A stretch of DNA of 64,000 bases from Lachnospiraceae bacterium (GTDB lineage Bacteria > Bacillota > Clostridia > Lachnospirales > Lachnospiraceae), in NCBI GenBank assembly GCA_024693135.1, contig JAILLN010000005.1, forward strand, positions 1 to 64,000, read 5' to 3'. This document shows, piece by piece, positions 17,130 to 25,457 of this stretch (position 1 is the stretch's first letter; each line of letters opens with the position of its first letter). Below the pieces are notes generated by a model. It worked only from the letters and a program-made list of their open reading frames with translations. It was not told the origin of the DNA and did not search any database. The position numbers and the translations under genes were made by a program.

Positions 17130-17161
17130 TCCGATGGCTGATGTAAAAGTCGGCCATCGGA
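17130..17161 (+). other. Stem-loop between binding-protein and ATPase genes
   Basis: TCCGATGGC (17130-17138) pairs perfectly with GCCATCGGA (17153-17161) around a 14-base loop. There is no following T-run, so it is more likely an mRNA stability or processing element than a full terminator. Such an element would let the lipoprotein be made in excess of the transporter. Confidence 0.6.
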
Positions 17162-17185
17162 TTGTCATTCTCATGGGAGGATCCT

Positions 17186-18748
17186 TTGGAAGATCATATT
17201 ATCGAAATGCGGAATATCACCAAGCGCTTTCCCGGGATCGTGGCCTTAGACGGCGTGACTGTCCAGATCAGGAAAGGCGAGATCTATGCCATCCTTGGGG
17301 AAAACGGCGCCGGGAAGTCCACGCTGATGAGCATCCTTTTTGGCATGGTTGAGCCGGATGAGGGAGAGATCTATATCCGGGGAAGGAAGGAGAGGATCAG
17401 CAGCCCGAACTATGCCACGGAGCTGAATATCGGCATGGTGCACCAGCATTTCAAGCTTGTGTCCAATTATACGGTGACAGAAAATATCATCCTGGGCAGG
17501 GAGCCGAAGCATAGGCTCCTCGGGGTATTTCCGGCGGTAGACATGAAAAAGGCGGAAGCCGAGGTGGCGGAACTTTCCAGGCGGTATGGGCTGGAGGTCG
17601 ATCCAAAGGCGGTGATCTCCGGAGTCAATGTATCCGCGAGACAGAGGGTGGAGATCCTGAAGATGCTCTACCGGGAAGCGGAGATCCTGATCTTCGATGA
17701 GCCGACGGCGGTGCTGACCCCGCAGGAGATCGAGGCTCTCCTGGAGATCATCCGGATGCTCCGGGACGGAGGCAAGACCATCATCCTGATCACCCACAAG
17801 CTGGAGGAGATCCGGCAGGTCGCAGACCGCTGCGCGATCCTCAGGAGGGGCAGGCTCATCGGGGTGAGGGAGGTGGCGTCCACCGATGCCGAGGAGATGG
17901 CAAACCTCATGGTGGGACGGGAGGTTTCCTTCCATACGGAGAAGAAAAAGGCAGAATTCGGAAAGACGGTGCTTCAGGTAAAGGGACTCACGGTGCTCAA
18001 TGAGGATAAATTCCCGGTGGTGAAGGGAGTCTCCTTTGCGATCCGAAGCGGGGAGATCTTTGCCATCGCCGGGGTTTCCGGCAACGGCCAGGTGGAGATC
18101 GCCCATGCCATTGCGGGCCTGATGAAGGAGAGCGAAGGAGATATCCTCTTAAATGGGGAGAGCCTCCTTTCGAAGGACGTGAGGGAGAGGATCGAGGCAG
18201 GGATCGCTTATATCCCGGAGGACCGGCAGGAAATGGGCCTTATCCTGGACTTTAAGCTGAAGGATGACCTGGCTCTCAAGAAATATTACCGCCATCCCTT
18301 TGCAGAGCGAAAGATCCTGAAGCATAAGACCTTTGAAGAATACGGGTCGAAGCTCATTGACCGCTATGACATCCGGTGCGCGAATTCCACCGAAACCCTG
18401 GTTCGGGCCATGAGCGGGGGAAACCAGCAGAAGGCCATCGTGGGCCGGGAGATCGAGCAGGATGCCTCCCTGACCATTTTCGTCCAGCCCACCAGGGGAC
18501 TGGATATCGGCGCCATCGAGAGGATCCATGCCCAGATCGTGGAGGAGAGGGACAGGGGCAGGGCAGTGCTCCTCATCTCCCTGGAGCTGGATGAGATCAT
18601 GGATCTGGCAGACACCATCGCGGTGATCTATAACGGGGAGATCGGAAAGATCGCCCCGGCAGAGGAATTTACGACCCAGGAGGTGGGTGCCTATATGATG
18701 GGCATCGGAAAAGGGCAGGAGGGAGGAAAGCATGAAAAAGCGCAATGA
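17186..18748 (+). CDS. ABC transporter ATPase, duplicated nucleoside/sugar type
   Basis: About 520 residues with two ABC domains. Domain 1 has Walker A GENGAGKST, the degenerate signature NVSARQRVEIL and Walker B ILIFDEPTAVLTPQE. Domain 2 has the altered Walker A GVSGNGQVEIA, the signature MSGGNQQKAIVGREIE and FVQPTRGLDIGAIE in place of Walker B. This pattern is typical of RbsA/NupA-type ATPases, where site 2 is degenerate. I chose the TTG at 17186 because GGGAGG (17175-17180) lies 5 bases before it; the ATG at 17207 is an alternative. The 3' end overlaps the permease gene by 17 bases. Confidence 0.93.
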   Translation: MEDHIIEMRNITKRFPGIVALDGVTVQIRKGEIYAILGENGAGKSTLMSILFGMVEPDEGEIYIRGRKERISSPNYATELNIGMVHQHFKLVSNYTVTENIILGREPKHRLLGVFPAVDMKKAEAEVAELSRRYGLEVDPKAVISGVNVSARQRVEILKMLYREAEILIFDEPTAVLTPQEIEALLEIIRMLRDGGKTIILITHKLEEIRQVADRCAILRRGRLIGVREVASTDAEEMANLMVGREVSFHTEKKKAEFGKTVLQVKGLTVLNEDKFPVVKGVSFAIRSGEIFAIAGVSGNGQVEIAHAIAGLMKESEGDILLNGESLLSKDVRERIEAGIAYIPEDRQEMGLILDFKLKDDLALKKYYRHPFAERKILKHKTFEEYGSKLIDRYDIRCANSTETLVRAMSGGNQQKAIVGREIEQDASLTIFVQPTRGLDIGAIERIHAQIVEERDRGRAVLLISLELDEIMDLADTIAVIYNGEIGKIAPAEEFTTQEVGAYMMGIGKGQEGGKHEKAQ

Positions 18749-19817
18749 AACCGTTCTGGTCGCGGTCATTGCCGTGATCCTGGGACTTCTGGCGGGAGCA
18801 GTCATGATGCTGATCCTGAAGAAGAACCCCTTGTCGGCATATTATAACCTCCTCCAGGGCTCGGGGCTTGCCCCCAAGGGAAAGTATGCGGGGGGAAAGA
18901 GCATGTTCTCGGATTTTTCCAGTTATATCGATTTCCTGACCCCCATGCTTTTTGCGGCCCTGGCCGTGGCGGTGGCCCTGAAGGCGGGCCTGTTTAATAT
19001 CGGCATATCCGGACAGATGCTTACCGGGGCATTCCTTGCCACCGTATTGGTGGGCTATGGGAATCTTCCCGCTGTCCTTGCAAAGCCGCTGGTCATCCTG
19101 ATCGCCGCGGCTGGCGGGGGTGTTGTGGGTATTATTATCGGTTTCCTGAAATCCCGCTTCAATATCAGCGAGGTGGTATCCTCCATCATGCTGAATTATA
19201 TCGCGTCTTATATCATCAGCTTTTTCATCAATACCCGGTACGTGGATCCGGTCTCCAGGCAGTCGAAGGAGATTGGCCAGGCAAGCCGGCTTACCCTGCA
19301 TCAGGTGCTTGTGGGAGGCTTCCGGTATGACTTTGCCCTGGGATTTATCCTTGCCATCATTGCCATCCTGATCGTCCGGTTTATCTTTGACCGGACCGTC
19401 TTAGGCTATGAGCTGAAGGCCGTGGGGGCAAACAGGGAGGCAGCCAGATATGCGGGGATCCGGGTGAACCGGTCCATCCTTCTTTCCATGGGCCTTTCCG
19501 GGCTTCTGGGAGGGCTTGCCGGAGCTACCTATTTTCTTGGATATACGGCATCCATTCAGCCCAAGGTCCTGCCCTCCACCGGGTTTGACGCCATTGCGGT
19601 ATGTCTGGTGGGAGGAAGCTCTCCGGTGGGGATCTTCTTTGCCTCCTTCTTTTTGGAGATCATCGAGAAGGGCTCTACCTACATGAGCTCCCAGGCCGGG
19701 CTGGAAGCGGAGATCGCCTCGGTCATCATGGGCCTGATCCTTTTGACCAGTGCCTGCAGCTCCTTTATTTTAGCTAAAGTAAGCCGGAGAAGGGTAGAAG
19801 GGAGGGGTTCGAAATGA
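18732..19817 (+). CDS. Nucleoside-type ABC transporter permease 1
   Basis: A 361-residue inner-membrane permease with 8-10 hydrophobic segments, starting with VLVAVIAVILGLLAGAVMML. It has the BPD_transp_2 pattern, with FNIGISGQMLTGAF and the coupling-helix-like GYELKAVGANREAARYAGI. It matches the longer permease (NupP/YufP-like) that pairs with BMP lipoproteins. GGAGG lies 6 bases before the ATG. It overlaps the ATPase gene by 17 bases and the next permease gene by 4 bases. Confidence 0.92.
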   Translation: MKKRNETVLVAVIAVILGLLAGAVMMLILKKNPLSAYYNLLQGSGLAPKGKYAGGKSMFSDFSSYIDFLTPMLFAALAVAVALKAGLFNIGISGQMLTGAFLATVLVGYGNLPAVLAKPLVILIAAAGGGVVGIIIGFLKSRFNISEVVSSIMLNYIASYIISFFINTRYVDPVSRQSKEIGQASRLTLHQVLVGGFRYDFALGFILAIIAILIVRFIFDRTVLGYELKAVGANREAARYAGIRVNRSILLSMGLSGLLGGLAGATYFLGYTASIQPKVLPSTGFDAIAVCLVGGSSPVGIFFASFFLEIIEKGSTYMSSQAGLEAEIASVIMGLILLTSACSSFILAKVSRRRVEGRGSK

Positions 19818-20776
19818 TCCAGACGATCATCATCAACGGGATGTCTTTTTCCCTGCCGCTTTTCATCATGGCCATCGGCGGGATCTATTCGGAGCGAAGC
19901 GGGGTGACGAACCTGGCACTGGAGGGACTCCAGGGCTTCGGTGCCTTCGTGGGCGCCCTGGCCGGCTATATCGCAGGGATGCATTTTGGCGCTGATTCCC
20001 GGGTGCCGCAGGCTGTGGCTCTCCTTTTTGCGATACTGGGAGGCATGGCTTATTCCCTGCTCCATGCCCTGTTGTGTATCCATTTCCGGGCGGACATGGT
20101 GATCTCCGGCGTAGTGGTCAATATCCTGGCTATGGCCCTTACCACATTCCTGACGAAGTCCATCAACCGCACGGTATTCGGGGCGGCCTCCAATAAGATC
20201 GACTTAGGCGTCCTGCCGCGCATTACGGTGCCCGGCCTGTCAAAGATCCCGGTGATCGGCGCTTTCTTTACCAATGTCTATCCCTTTGAGGCGGTCATCA
20301 TCGTCATAGCTGTATTCGTCTGGTATCTCCTGTACCGGACTTCCTTCGGCCTGCATTTAAGGGCGGCCGGGGATAATCCTGCGGCGCTGGATGCGGCCGG
20401 GGTGGATGTATCCCGGATTCGTTATCTGGCGGTCATGATGTCGGGAGCCTTATCCGGGCTTGCGGGGATCTGCTTTGCGTATTCCATCTCCGCCAAGTTC
20501 TCCGGGGATATCTACGTGGGATACGGTTATCTTTCCATAGCCGCCCTGATCTTTGGGGGATGGAAGATCATGCCGACCCTGGGCGCATGCATGATCTTTG
20601 GCTTTGCCCGATCCGCAGGATACCAGATCGTACAGAAGCTTGGGCTTCCCAGCAGCTACTCTGACCTGGTGATGATCCTGCCCTATGTGCTGACCCTCCT
20701 GCTTTTGGTCTTCCTTGCCAAAAACAGCCAGGCGCCAAAGGCACTCGGGGAAGCTTACGACAAATCAAAACGCTGA
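19814..20776 (+). CDS. Nucleoside-type ABC transporter permease 2
   Basis: A 320-residue permease with about 8-9 hydrophobic segments. TNLALEGLQGFGAFVGALAG near the N-terminus and LHLRAAGDNPAALDAAGVDV in the coupling region are typical of the shorter permease (NupQ/YufQ-like) in BMP systems. It begins in an ATGA overlap with permease 1. The two presumably form a heterodimeric channel driven by the ATPase upstream. lysA follows after 27 bases with its own RBS and may be in the same transcript. Confidence 0.92.
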   Translation: MIQTIIINGMSFSLPLFIMAIGGIYSERSGVTNLALEGLQGFGAFVGALAGYIAGMHFGADSRVPQAVALLFAILGGMAYSLLHALLCIHFRADMVISGVVVNILAMALTTFLTKSINRTVFGAASNKIDLGVLPRITVPGLSKIPVIGAFFTNVYPFEAVIIVIAVFVWYLLYRTSFGLHLRAAGDNPAALDAAGVDVSRIRYLAVMMSGALSGLAGICFAYSISAKFSGDIYVGYGYLSIAALIFGGWKIMPTLGACMIFGFARSAGYQIVQKLGLPSSYSDLVMILPYVLTLLLLVFLAKNSQAPKALGEAYDKSKR

Positions 20777-20803
20777 TCCAGCATAAACACGAGGAGGCTT
20801 AAA

Positions 20804-22081
20804 ATGAAGAAACCATTTATCACAAAAACCAAGGCTGAGGAGATCGCATCGGAATATCCGACTCCGTTCCACATCTATGATGAGAAGGGCATCAGAGATA
20901 ACGCCCGTTCTGTAAACAAAGCCTTTTCCTGGAATAAGGGCTACAGGCAGTATTTTGCGGTAAAAGCCCTGCCCAATCCGTTTATCCTGAAGCTTTTTAA
21001 GGAAGAGGGCTGCGGGCTTGACTGCTCCTCCATGGCGGAGCTCAGGCTGGCTGAGGCCGCGGGCTTTTCGGGGGATGAGATCATGTTTTCTTCCAACGAG
21101 ACTCCGGCGGAGGAATATGCCTATGCGGCAAAGCTGGGTGCCATCATCAATTTTGACGACATTACCCATATCCCTTTCTTTGAAGAAAACGTGGGGCCTC
21201 TTCCGGAAACGGTATGCTGCCGTTATAATCCCGGCGGGACCTTCAGCATCTCGAATTCCATCATGGACAATCCGGGGGATGCGAAATACGGGATGACGAG
21301 GCAGCAGATCGCCGAAAGCTTCCGGATCCTTAAGGAGAAGGGGGTGAAGCGCTTTGGGATCCATGCCTTCCTTGCCAGCAATACGGTGACGGATGAGTAT
21401 TATCCCGTGCTTTCTGCGGATCTGTTCCGCCTGGCCGTATCCCTGAAGGAGGAGACGGGAGCTGCCGTGAGCTTCATCAACCTGTCCGGCGGAGTGGGGA
21501 TCCCCTATACCGAGGAGCAGAAGAAGAATGACATCGGCCTCATTGGGGAGGGCGTGAGGAAGCATTATGAAGAGATCCTTATTCCTGCGGGCATGGGGGA
21601 AGTCAGCATCCTGACCGAGATGGGGCGGTACATGACGGGGCCCTATGGGGCGCTCGTTACCCGGGCCGTCCATGAAAAGCATATCTATAAGGAGTACATC
21701 GGGGTAGATGCTTCGGCGGCAAACCTGATGCGGCCGGCCATGTATGGCTCATACCACCATATCACGGTACTGGGGAAGGAGGACCTGCCCCGGGACCACG
21801 TATATGACGTGGTGGGCTCCCTGTGCGAGAATAATGACAAATTTGCCATAGACCGGCATCTTCCGGAGATAAAGCCGGGAGATCTGATCTATATCCATGA
21901 TACCGGGGCCCACGGCTTCTCCATGGGATATAACTATAATGGGAAGCTGAAAAGTGCGGAGCTGCTCCTTCAGGAGGATGGCGGCGTGAAGCAGATCCGC
22001 AGGGCCGAGACCATGAACGATTACTTTGCCACATTTGACTGTTTTGAGGAATGGAAGGGACTGTTTGACGGGAAACAGTGA
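20804..22081 (+). CDS. lysA: Diaminopimelate decarboxylase
   Basis: A 425-residue fold-III PLP decarboxylase that converts meso-diaminopimelate to lysine. The PLP lysine is Lys54 in QYFAVKALPNP. The alanine-racemase-like barrel shows GCGLDCSSMAEL, the GGG-type phosphate loop NLSGGVGIPY, and EMGRYMTGP. The second active-site part has GSLCENNDKFA, where the Cys comes from one subunit of the dimer. The family is also home to related decarboxylases (carboxynorspermidine), but the CENNDK block favours LysA. GAGGAGG precedes the ATG. dapL, the aminotransferase that makes LL-diaminopimelate, is at 52494 in this window. Confidence 0.85.
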   Translation: MKKPFITKTKAEEIASEYPTPFHIYDEKGIRDNARSVNKAFSWNKGYRQYFAVKALPNPFILKLFKEEGCGLDCSSMAELRLAEAAGFSGDEIMFSSNETPAEEYAYAAKLGAIINFDDITHIPFFEENVGPLPETVCCRYNPGGTFSISNSIMDNPGDAKYGMTRQQIAESFRILKEKGVKRFGIHAFLASNTVTDEYYPVLSADLFRLAVSLKEETGAAVSFINLSGGVGIPYTEEQKKNDIGLIGEGVRKHYEEILIPAGMGEVSILTEMGRYMTGPYGALVTRAVHEKHIYKEYIGVDASAANLMRPAMYGSYHHITVLGKEDLPRDHVYDVVGSLCENNDKFAIDRHLPEIKPGDLIYIHDTGAHGFSMGYNYNGKLKSAELLLQEDGGVKQIRRAETMNDYFATFDCFEEWKGLFDGKQ

Positions 22082-22091
22082 AGGGAAAGCC

Positions 22092-22997
22092 ATGGGATAT
22101 CAGATCGTTACAGATACGGCGGGCAATCTGCCAAAGCGCATCGCGGACGGGCATGGCATCATCGTGCTACCCCTGACCTACCGCTTTATGGGGCAGGAGC
22201 TTACCTGCACGGATGTGGAGGCCTTTGACGGGGCTGATTTCTACGGGAAGATGAGAAGCGGCGAGGCGGTGGTCACCTCCCAGATCGTGCCGCAGACCTA
22301 CCTGGAGGTCTTTGAGCCGATCCTGAAGCAGGGGGACGACATTATCTGCGTATGCATGGCATCCGGCATCAGCGGCACCTATGGCTCGGCCAGCGTGGCA
22401 GGAAGGATGCTGCAGGAGGATTATCCCGAGCGCCGGGTGGAGGTCATCGACGCCATGGGAGCCGCCCTGGGGGAGGGCTTCGTGGCGGTGCGCTCGGCTG
22501 AGCTTAGAAGCCGGGGCGTGTCCTTTGAGGATAATGTGGAGCAGCTTCGCCGCCTTTCCGTCAGGATGTGCAATGTATTTACGGTGGATGACCTGATGTA
22601 CCTAAGACGGGGAGGCAGGCTTTCCAATATGGCGGCCATAGTGGGCACGGTCCTTGGCATCAAGCCACTGTTGAAGGGGAGCGAGGAAGCGAAGATCGTG
22701 GCCTTCTCCAAGGTGCGGGGCAGGAAGAAGTCCATCGAAGCCCTGGCGGAATGTTATACGGCCCTGGTGGAAGCACCGGAAGAGCAGACCGTGGGCATCG
22801 TAGAGGCAGACTGCAGAGAGGATGCAAGACGGCTTGAGGCCATGATCCAAAAGTCCGGAAAGGAGCCGAAGGAGATCCTGACCGTGGGCTATGAGCCGGT
22901 GACGGGAAGCCATGTGGGACCGGGAGCCCTTGCTCTTTTCTTTGAGGGAAGGGAGGACGTGCGTACCGCTTTAGACTCCTATCCGCATTTACGCTGA
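22092..22997 (+). CDS. DegV-family fatty-acid-binding protein
   Basis: A 301-residue DegV/EDD-fold protein. The N-terminus YQIVTDTAGNLPK resembles the family's usual TDSxxDLP opening. The lipid head-group Ser/Gly block is CMASGISGTYGSA, and VFTVDDLMYLRRGGRLSN is the classic DegV middle motif. Family members bind fatty acids in the cytoplasm and, as FakB, present them to the kinase FakA; no fakA is near. The ATG at 22092 has AAGGGAAAG before it and starts 10 bases after lysA. An upstream in-frame start would overlap lysA and is unlikely. Confidence 0.9.
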   Translation: MGYQIVTDTAGNLPKRIADGHGIIVLPLTYRFMGQELTCTDVEAFDGADFYGKMRSGEAVVTSQIVPQTYLEVFEPILKQGDDIICVCMASGISGTYGSASVAGRMLQEDYPERRVEVIDAMGAALGEGFVAVRSAELRSRGVSFEDNVEQLRRLSVRMCNVFTVDDLMYLRRGGRLSNMAAIVGTVLGIKPLLKGSEEAKIVAFSKVRGRKKSIEALAECYTALVEAPEEQTVGIVEADCREDARRLEAMIQKSGKEPKEILTVGYEPVTGSHVGPGALALFFEGREDVRTALDSYPHLR

Positions 22998-23078
22998 ACC
23001 ACTTCAAAGAGCGGCTCGGATGCCGGGCAGACCGGCGCTTTCGGGTTGGGTCAAAATGTCGGGGATGGATGTGATAGC

Positions 23079-24152
23079 ATGAAGAGATTTTGGAGACGGA
23101 CCGCGGTCCTCCTGTTCCTTATCGCGGCAGGGCTTTCGGCCACGGTCATCCGTCAGAACCGGGAGCTTGAGCGGCTCCGCAAAGAAAATGAACGCCTCCT
23201 GGCACCGGCTGAGGGCGTGTGGCAGAAGCTTGCCCGGGGGCAGGAGATCCGGGTGCTGGTGATCGGGGATTCTATCGGAGCCGGGACCGGAGCCTCGGAG
23301 GGAATGGGCTGGGCGGAGCAGCTGAAGCAGGCCCTGTCTGAAAAGTACGGAAGCATCGTAAACGTGGACAATGCTTCCCTGGGAGCCACCACAAGCTATG
23401 CCGGCTATGTCCAGGTCATGCTTGGCGGGGAGGACGTGCCCTATGACCTTGCCATTGTCTGCTACGGACACAATGATGATGAAAAGGGCTTTTCCAGGGA
23501 ATACGAGTCTATCCTGCATGCCATCCGCTCGAAGTATCCTTCCGCCGCCATCCTTCCGATCCTGGAAAGCTCCCAGAGGGAATATACCGCAAAGATCCGG
23601 GAGATCCAGGATCTTTCTGCGCATTACGGGCTTATGGTTTCTGACATGATCGGGGCATTTTCCGAAAGCGGGGCTTCCTATGAAAGCCTGACCGCAGACG
23701 GGGTGCATCCCAACGATGCGGGCTATGCCCTGTACTGTGATACCCTGATGAAGGCGGTATCCGCTCGGGCAGATTCCTATGAAGCATATGAAAAACAGGA
23801 GACCTCCCCGGTAAATGAGAACATGGAGGAGTTCGACCATTTCTATTATATCCCTAAGGAGGCCTGCATCCCCTCGGATGACGGCCTGTCTCTTACAATC
23901 CCTTTTTCCGCCGAAATGACCGGGAAGCCGGGACTGGACCTGGATCTGGTCTTTTCCACGGGAATAACCCTTGAAGTGGACGGCAATCCGTTTTACTCCG
24001 GGGAAATCCAGTGGACCCAGGGATACCGGCTGCACAATATCATCCGGCTGGGAGACAGGGAGTGCCGGATTAGGCAGTCCGTCACTCTTCGGTTTACATC
24101 CAGGGAAGCGGCGGATGGCTTCCGCGGCCTGGTCTTTACCGGAGTCCGTTAA
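23079..24152 (+). CDS. SGNH/GDSL hydrolase, membrane-anchored or secreted
   Basis: A 357-residue protein starting with a basic stretch and one hydrophobic segment (TAVLLFLIAAGLSATVI), then a short coiled-coil-like stretch (RELERLRKENERLL) and an SGNH hydrolase domain. Motif I is VLVIGDSIGAG, the Asn block is CYGHNDDEKG and the final block is DGVHPNDAGYALY with the catalytic Asp and His. The last 110 residues form an extra beta-rich domain. SGNH enzymes hydrolyse esters, often acetyl groups on envelope glycans; the substrate here is unknown. I chose the ATG at 23079 because GGGGATGG lies just before it and the signal anchor follows. Confidence 0.85.
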   Translation: MKRFWRRTAVLLFLIAAGLSATVIRQNRELERLRKENERLLAPAEGVWQKLARGQEIRVLVIGDSIGAGTGASEGMGWAEQLKQALSEKYGSIVNVDNASLGATTSYAGYVQVMLGGEDVPYDLAIVCYGHNDDEKGFSREYESILHAIRSKYPSAAILPILESSQREYTAKIREIQDLSAHYGLMVSDMIGAFSESGASYESLTADGVHPNDAGYALYCDTLMKAVSARADSYEAYEKQETSPVNENMEEFDHFYYIPKEACIPSDDGLSLTIPFSAEMTGKPGLDLDLVFSTGITLEVDGNPFYSGEIQWTQGYRLHNIIRLGDRECRIRQSVTLRFTSREAADGFRGLVFTGVR

Positions 24153-24356
24153 ATACCCCCGGCTCCCGGTTCATGCGGTTTTTTCTGGCACGACCTCCGT
24201 AATGAATAAAAGAAGCGTAGAGCAAGAAGGGACATTACATGCTCGAAACAGCCTTCGCTGGCTTCCGTATATTTTATGAAGGGTGAGCCGCCTGCGGGTC
24301 TTGGTGTTTCCTAAGGAGCCTCTTACCGCGAACACGCGGAGATTGCCGCCTGCGAA

Positions 24357-24428
24357 GACTTGCAAGGCCGGCCGTAATGCGAGACAACATGCTTTTCGTT
24401 GGCTCGCATGGCCGGGCTTGCAAAGTCG
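24357..24428. repeat. Large imperfect inverted repeat
   Basis: The left arm GACTTGCAAGGCCGGCC with GTAATGCGAG (24357-24383) pairs with the right arm CTCGCATGGCCGGGCTTG with CAAAGTC (24403-24427), leaving a loop of about 19 bases. There are only a few mismatches. It could fold as a long hairpin in RNA from either strand. It may be a dispersed palindromic element or the remnant of one. Confidence 0.7.
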
Positions 24429-24514
24429 TAGCCGGCGGGAAGCTCCGCATTAAGTGAGCGGTGAGGCGACGTGGAAATGCAAGGCCCGCGGGCGGCGCAT
24501 CTTTGCTTAAATTC

Positions 24515-24533
24515 AGACAAAAGAACCGTCCCC
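24515..24533 (-). repeat. Probable dispersed element (minus strand GGGGACGGTTCTTTTGTCT)
   Basis: On the minus strand this reads GGGGACGGTTCTTTTGTCT. From memory, this string recurs in intergenic DNA of many clostridial genomes, like a REP-type element. It occurs once in this window, beside the inverted repeat and the toxin-antitoxin pair. Confidence 0.5.
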
Positions 24534-24559
24534 CTGCCTGTAGTTACGTGAGGCTTCAC

Positions 24560-24862
24560 TTAGCCCTGCATCAGATGGTAGGGCCTGATAACCGACATGT
24601 TTGCAATCCTGCCTGATGCCCTCAGCATATCAAGATCAAACTGATTCTGAATATTTAACCAGAACTGCGGCGTGGTGCCAAAGTATATTGCAAATCGCAT
24701 GGCAGTATCTGCTGTAATTCCTCTCTTGCCGCTTATGATATCGCTGATCCTTGACTGAGGGATATGTACCTCCTTGGCAAGTCTATATGCTGTTATATTC
24801 ATTGGTTCCAGAAACTCTTCCCGCAAAATTTCTCCCGGTGATGTGGGTTCCAGATCCATCAT
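24560..24862 (-). CDS. higA: HigA-family antitoxin (XRE DNA-binding)
   Basis: A 100-residue protein with an N-terminal PTSPGEILREEFLEPMNITAY block and a helix-turn-helix (YRLAKEVHIPQSRISDIISG). The family's ITADTAMRFAIYFGTTPQFW and NIQNQFDL follow. These are hallmarks of HigA antitoxins, which bind HigB and repress the operon. I chose the ATG at 24862 (or 24859) because GGAGGTGACC precedes it; the longer open frame runs back into higB. It lies 13 bases downstream of higB, the toxin-first order typical of this family. Confidence 0.93.
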   Translation of the reverse strand: MMDLEPTSPGEILREEFLEPMNITAYRLAKEVHIPQSRISDIISGKRGITADTAMRFAIYFGTTPQFWLNIQNQFDLDMLRASGRIANMSVIRPYHLMQG

Positions 24863-24875
24863 ATCGGTCACCTCC

Positions 24876-25157
24876 TTAGTGATAATCTCCAATTTCTTCA
24901 ATAACCACATTTCCGTTATTCCAATTGAAACAGATTCGATATTGATCATTAATCCTGATACTATGCTGTCCTTCACGATCACCTTGTAATTCTTCGAGAT
25001 GATTGGACGGAGGTATTCTCAAATCATTGATGCTTGCGGCCGAGTGGATCATGACAAGCTTTCTTCTGGCTGTCTTCTGAATGCCCTGAGGCAGCTTTGT
25101 CGAAAATTTCAAATTCCATATTTTTTCAGCTTCTTTGTCATGCCATTCCGCTATCAT
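24876..25157 (-). CDS. higB: HigB-family toxin (RelE/ParE superfamily)
   Basis: A 93-residue ribosome-dependent mRNA interferase type. Conserved HigB blocks are present: IQKTARRKLVMIHSAASIND, LRIPPSNHLEELQGDREGQH and SIRINDQYRICFNW, ending in the typical EIGDYH. It is followed by higA on the same strand. The pair is complete and looks intact. It sits alone on the minus strand between plus-strand genes, in DNA with inverted and dispersed repeats, which suggests acquisition by transfer. Confidence 0.94.
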   Translation of the reverse strand: MIAEWHDKEAEKIWNLKFSTKLPQGIQKTARRKLVMIHSAASINDLRIPPSNHLEELQGDREGQHSIRINDQYRICFNWNNGNVVIEEIGDYH

Positions 25158-25371
25158 TTACTTCTGCTCTCCATTAGTACTTCTGTTTTGAAGATATATC
25201 ACTTTAACTGCATTGTCAATCCGTTTCGCAAACGTTTTATTGCTCGTGGCTTCGTCAGGTTAGGTTCGCAGCCTTTTAAACTATGTGCTTATCAGCACCG
25301 GCCGTCCTCTTGCTTTTTGGACGGCTTCCAAAGCCCTTTTTTTAGCGAAAAAAGAACCGATGCAGCAGGAT
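25158..25371. other. Non-coding region upstream of higB; hairpin at 25301-25325
   Basis: There is no supported gene. GCCGTCC (25301-25307) pairs with GGACGGC (25319-25325), followed by a T-run at 25337-25343, which may act as a weak terminator for plus-strand transcription. A minus-strand promoter for higBA must lie here, but I could not define it. Confidence 0.45.
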
Positions 25372-25400
25372 TTGTGTTGAGGCCCTGCATAGGGTATAAT
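25372..25400 (+). promoter_or_regulatory. Sigma-A promoter upstream of the Big_2 surface protein
   Basis: TTGTGT (25372-25377) and TATAAT (25395-25400) are 17 bases apart. A second TATAAT overlaps at 25401-25406. The gene starts about 50 bases downstream, after a GGAAAGGAGG ribosome binding site. Confidence 0.75.
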
Positions 25401-25457
25401 TATAATGGAGTATTAAAATAGTCTGCTGCCTTTTTTCCGGGAAAGGAGGAACAGATC

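Larger units (their letters stand above)
24153..24559. other. Repeat-rich non-coding region upstream of the higBA 3' end
   Basis: About 400 bases without a supported gene. It holds a CCG-loop-CGG-TTTTTT element near 24170-24186 that could end the SGNH hydrolase transcript, the large inverted repeat at 24357-24428 and the AGACAAAAGAACCGTCCCC element at 24515-24533. Minus-strand open frames here have no RBS and an odd, His/Arg/Ser-rich composition. Confidence 0.5.

Noticed and set aside
23000-23078. Terminator before the SGNH hydrolase
   Set aside because: Only GCCGG/CCGGC can pair and no T-run follows.
24323-24559. Possible small minus-strand gene between the inverted repeat and higA
   Set aside because: No ribosome binding site and unlikely composition; it spans the repeat elements.
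24999-25421. Plus-strand open frame of 140 codons opposite higB
   Set aside because: It is antisense to a convincing HigB gene and continues through non-coding DNA with a hairpin; no start signal.
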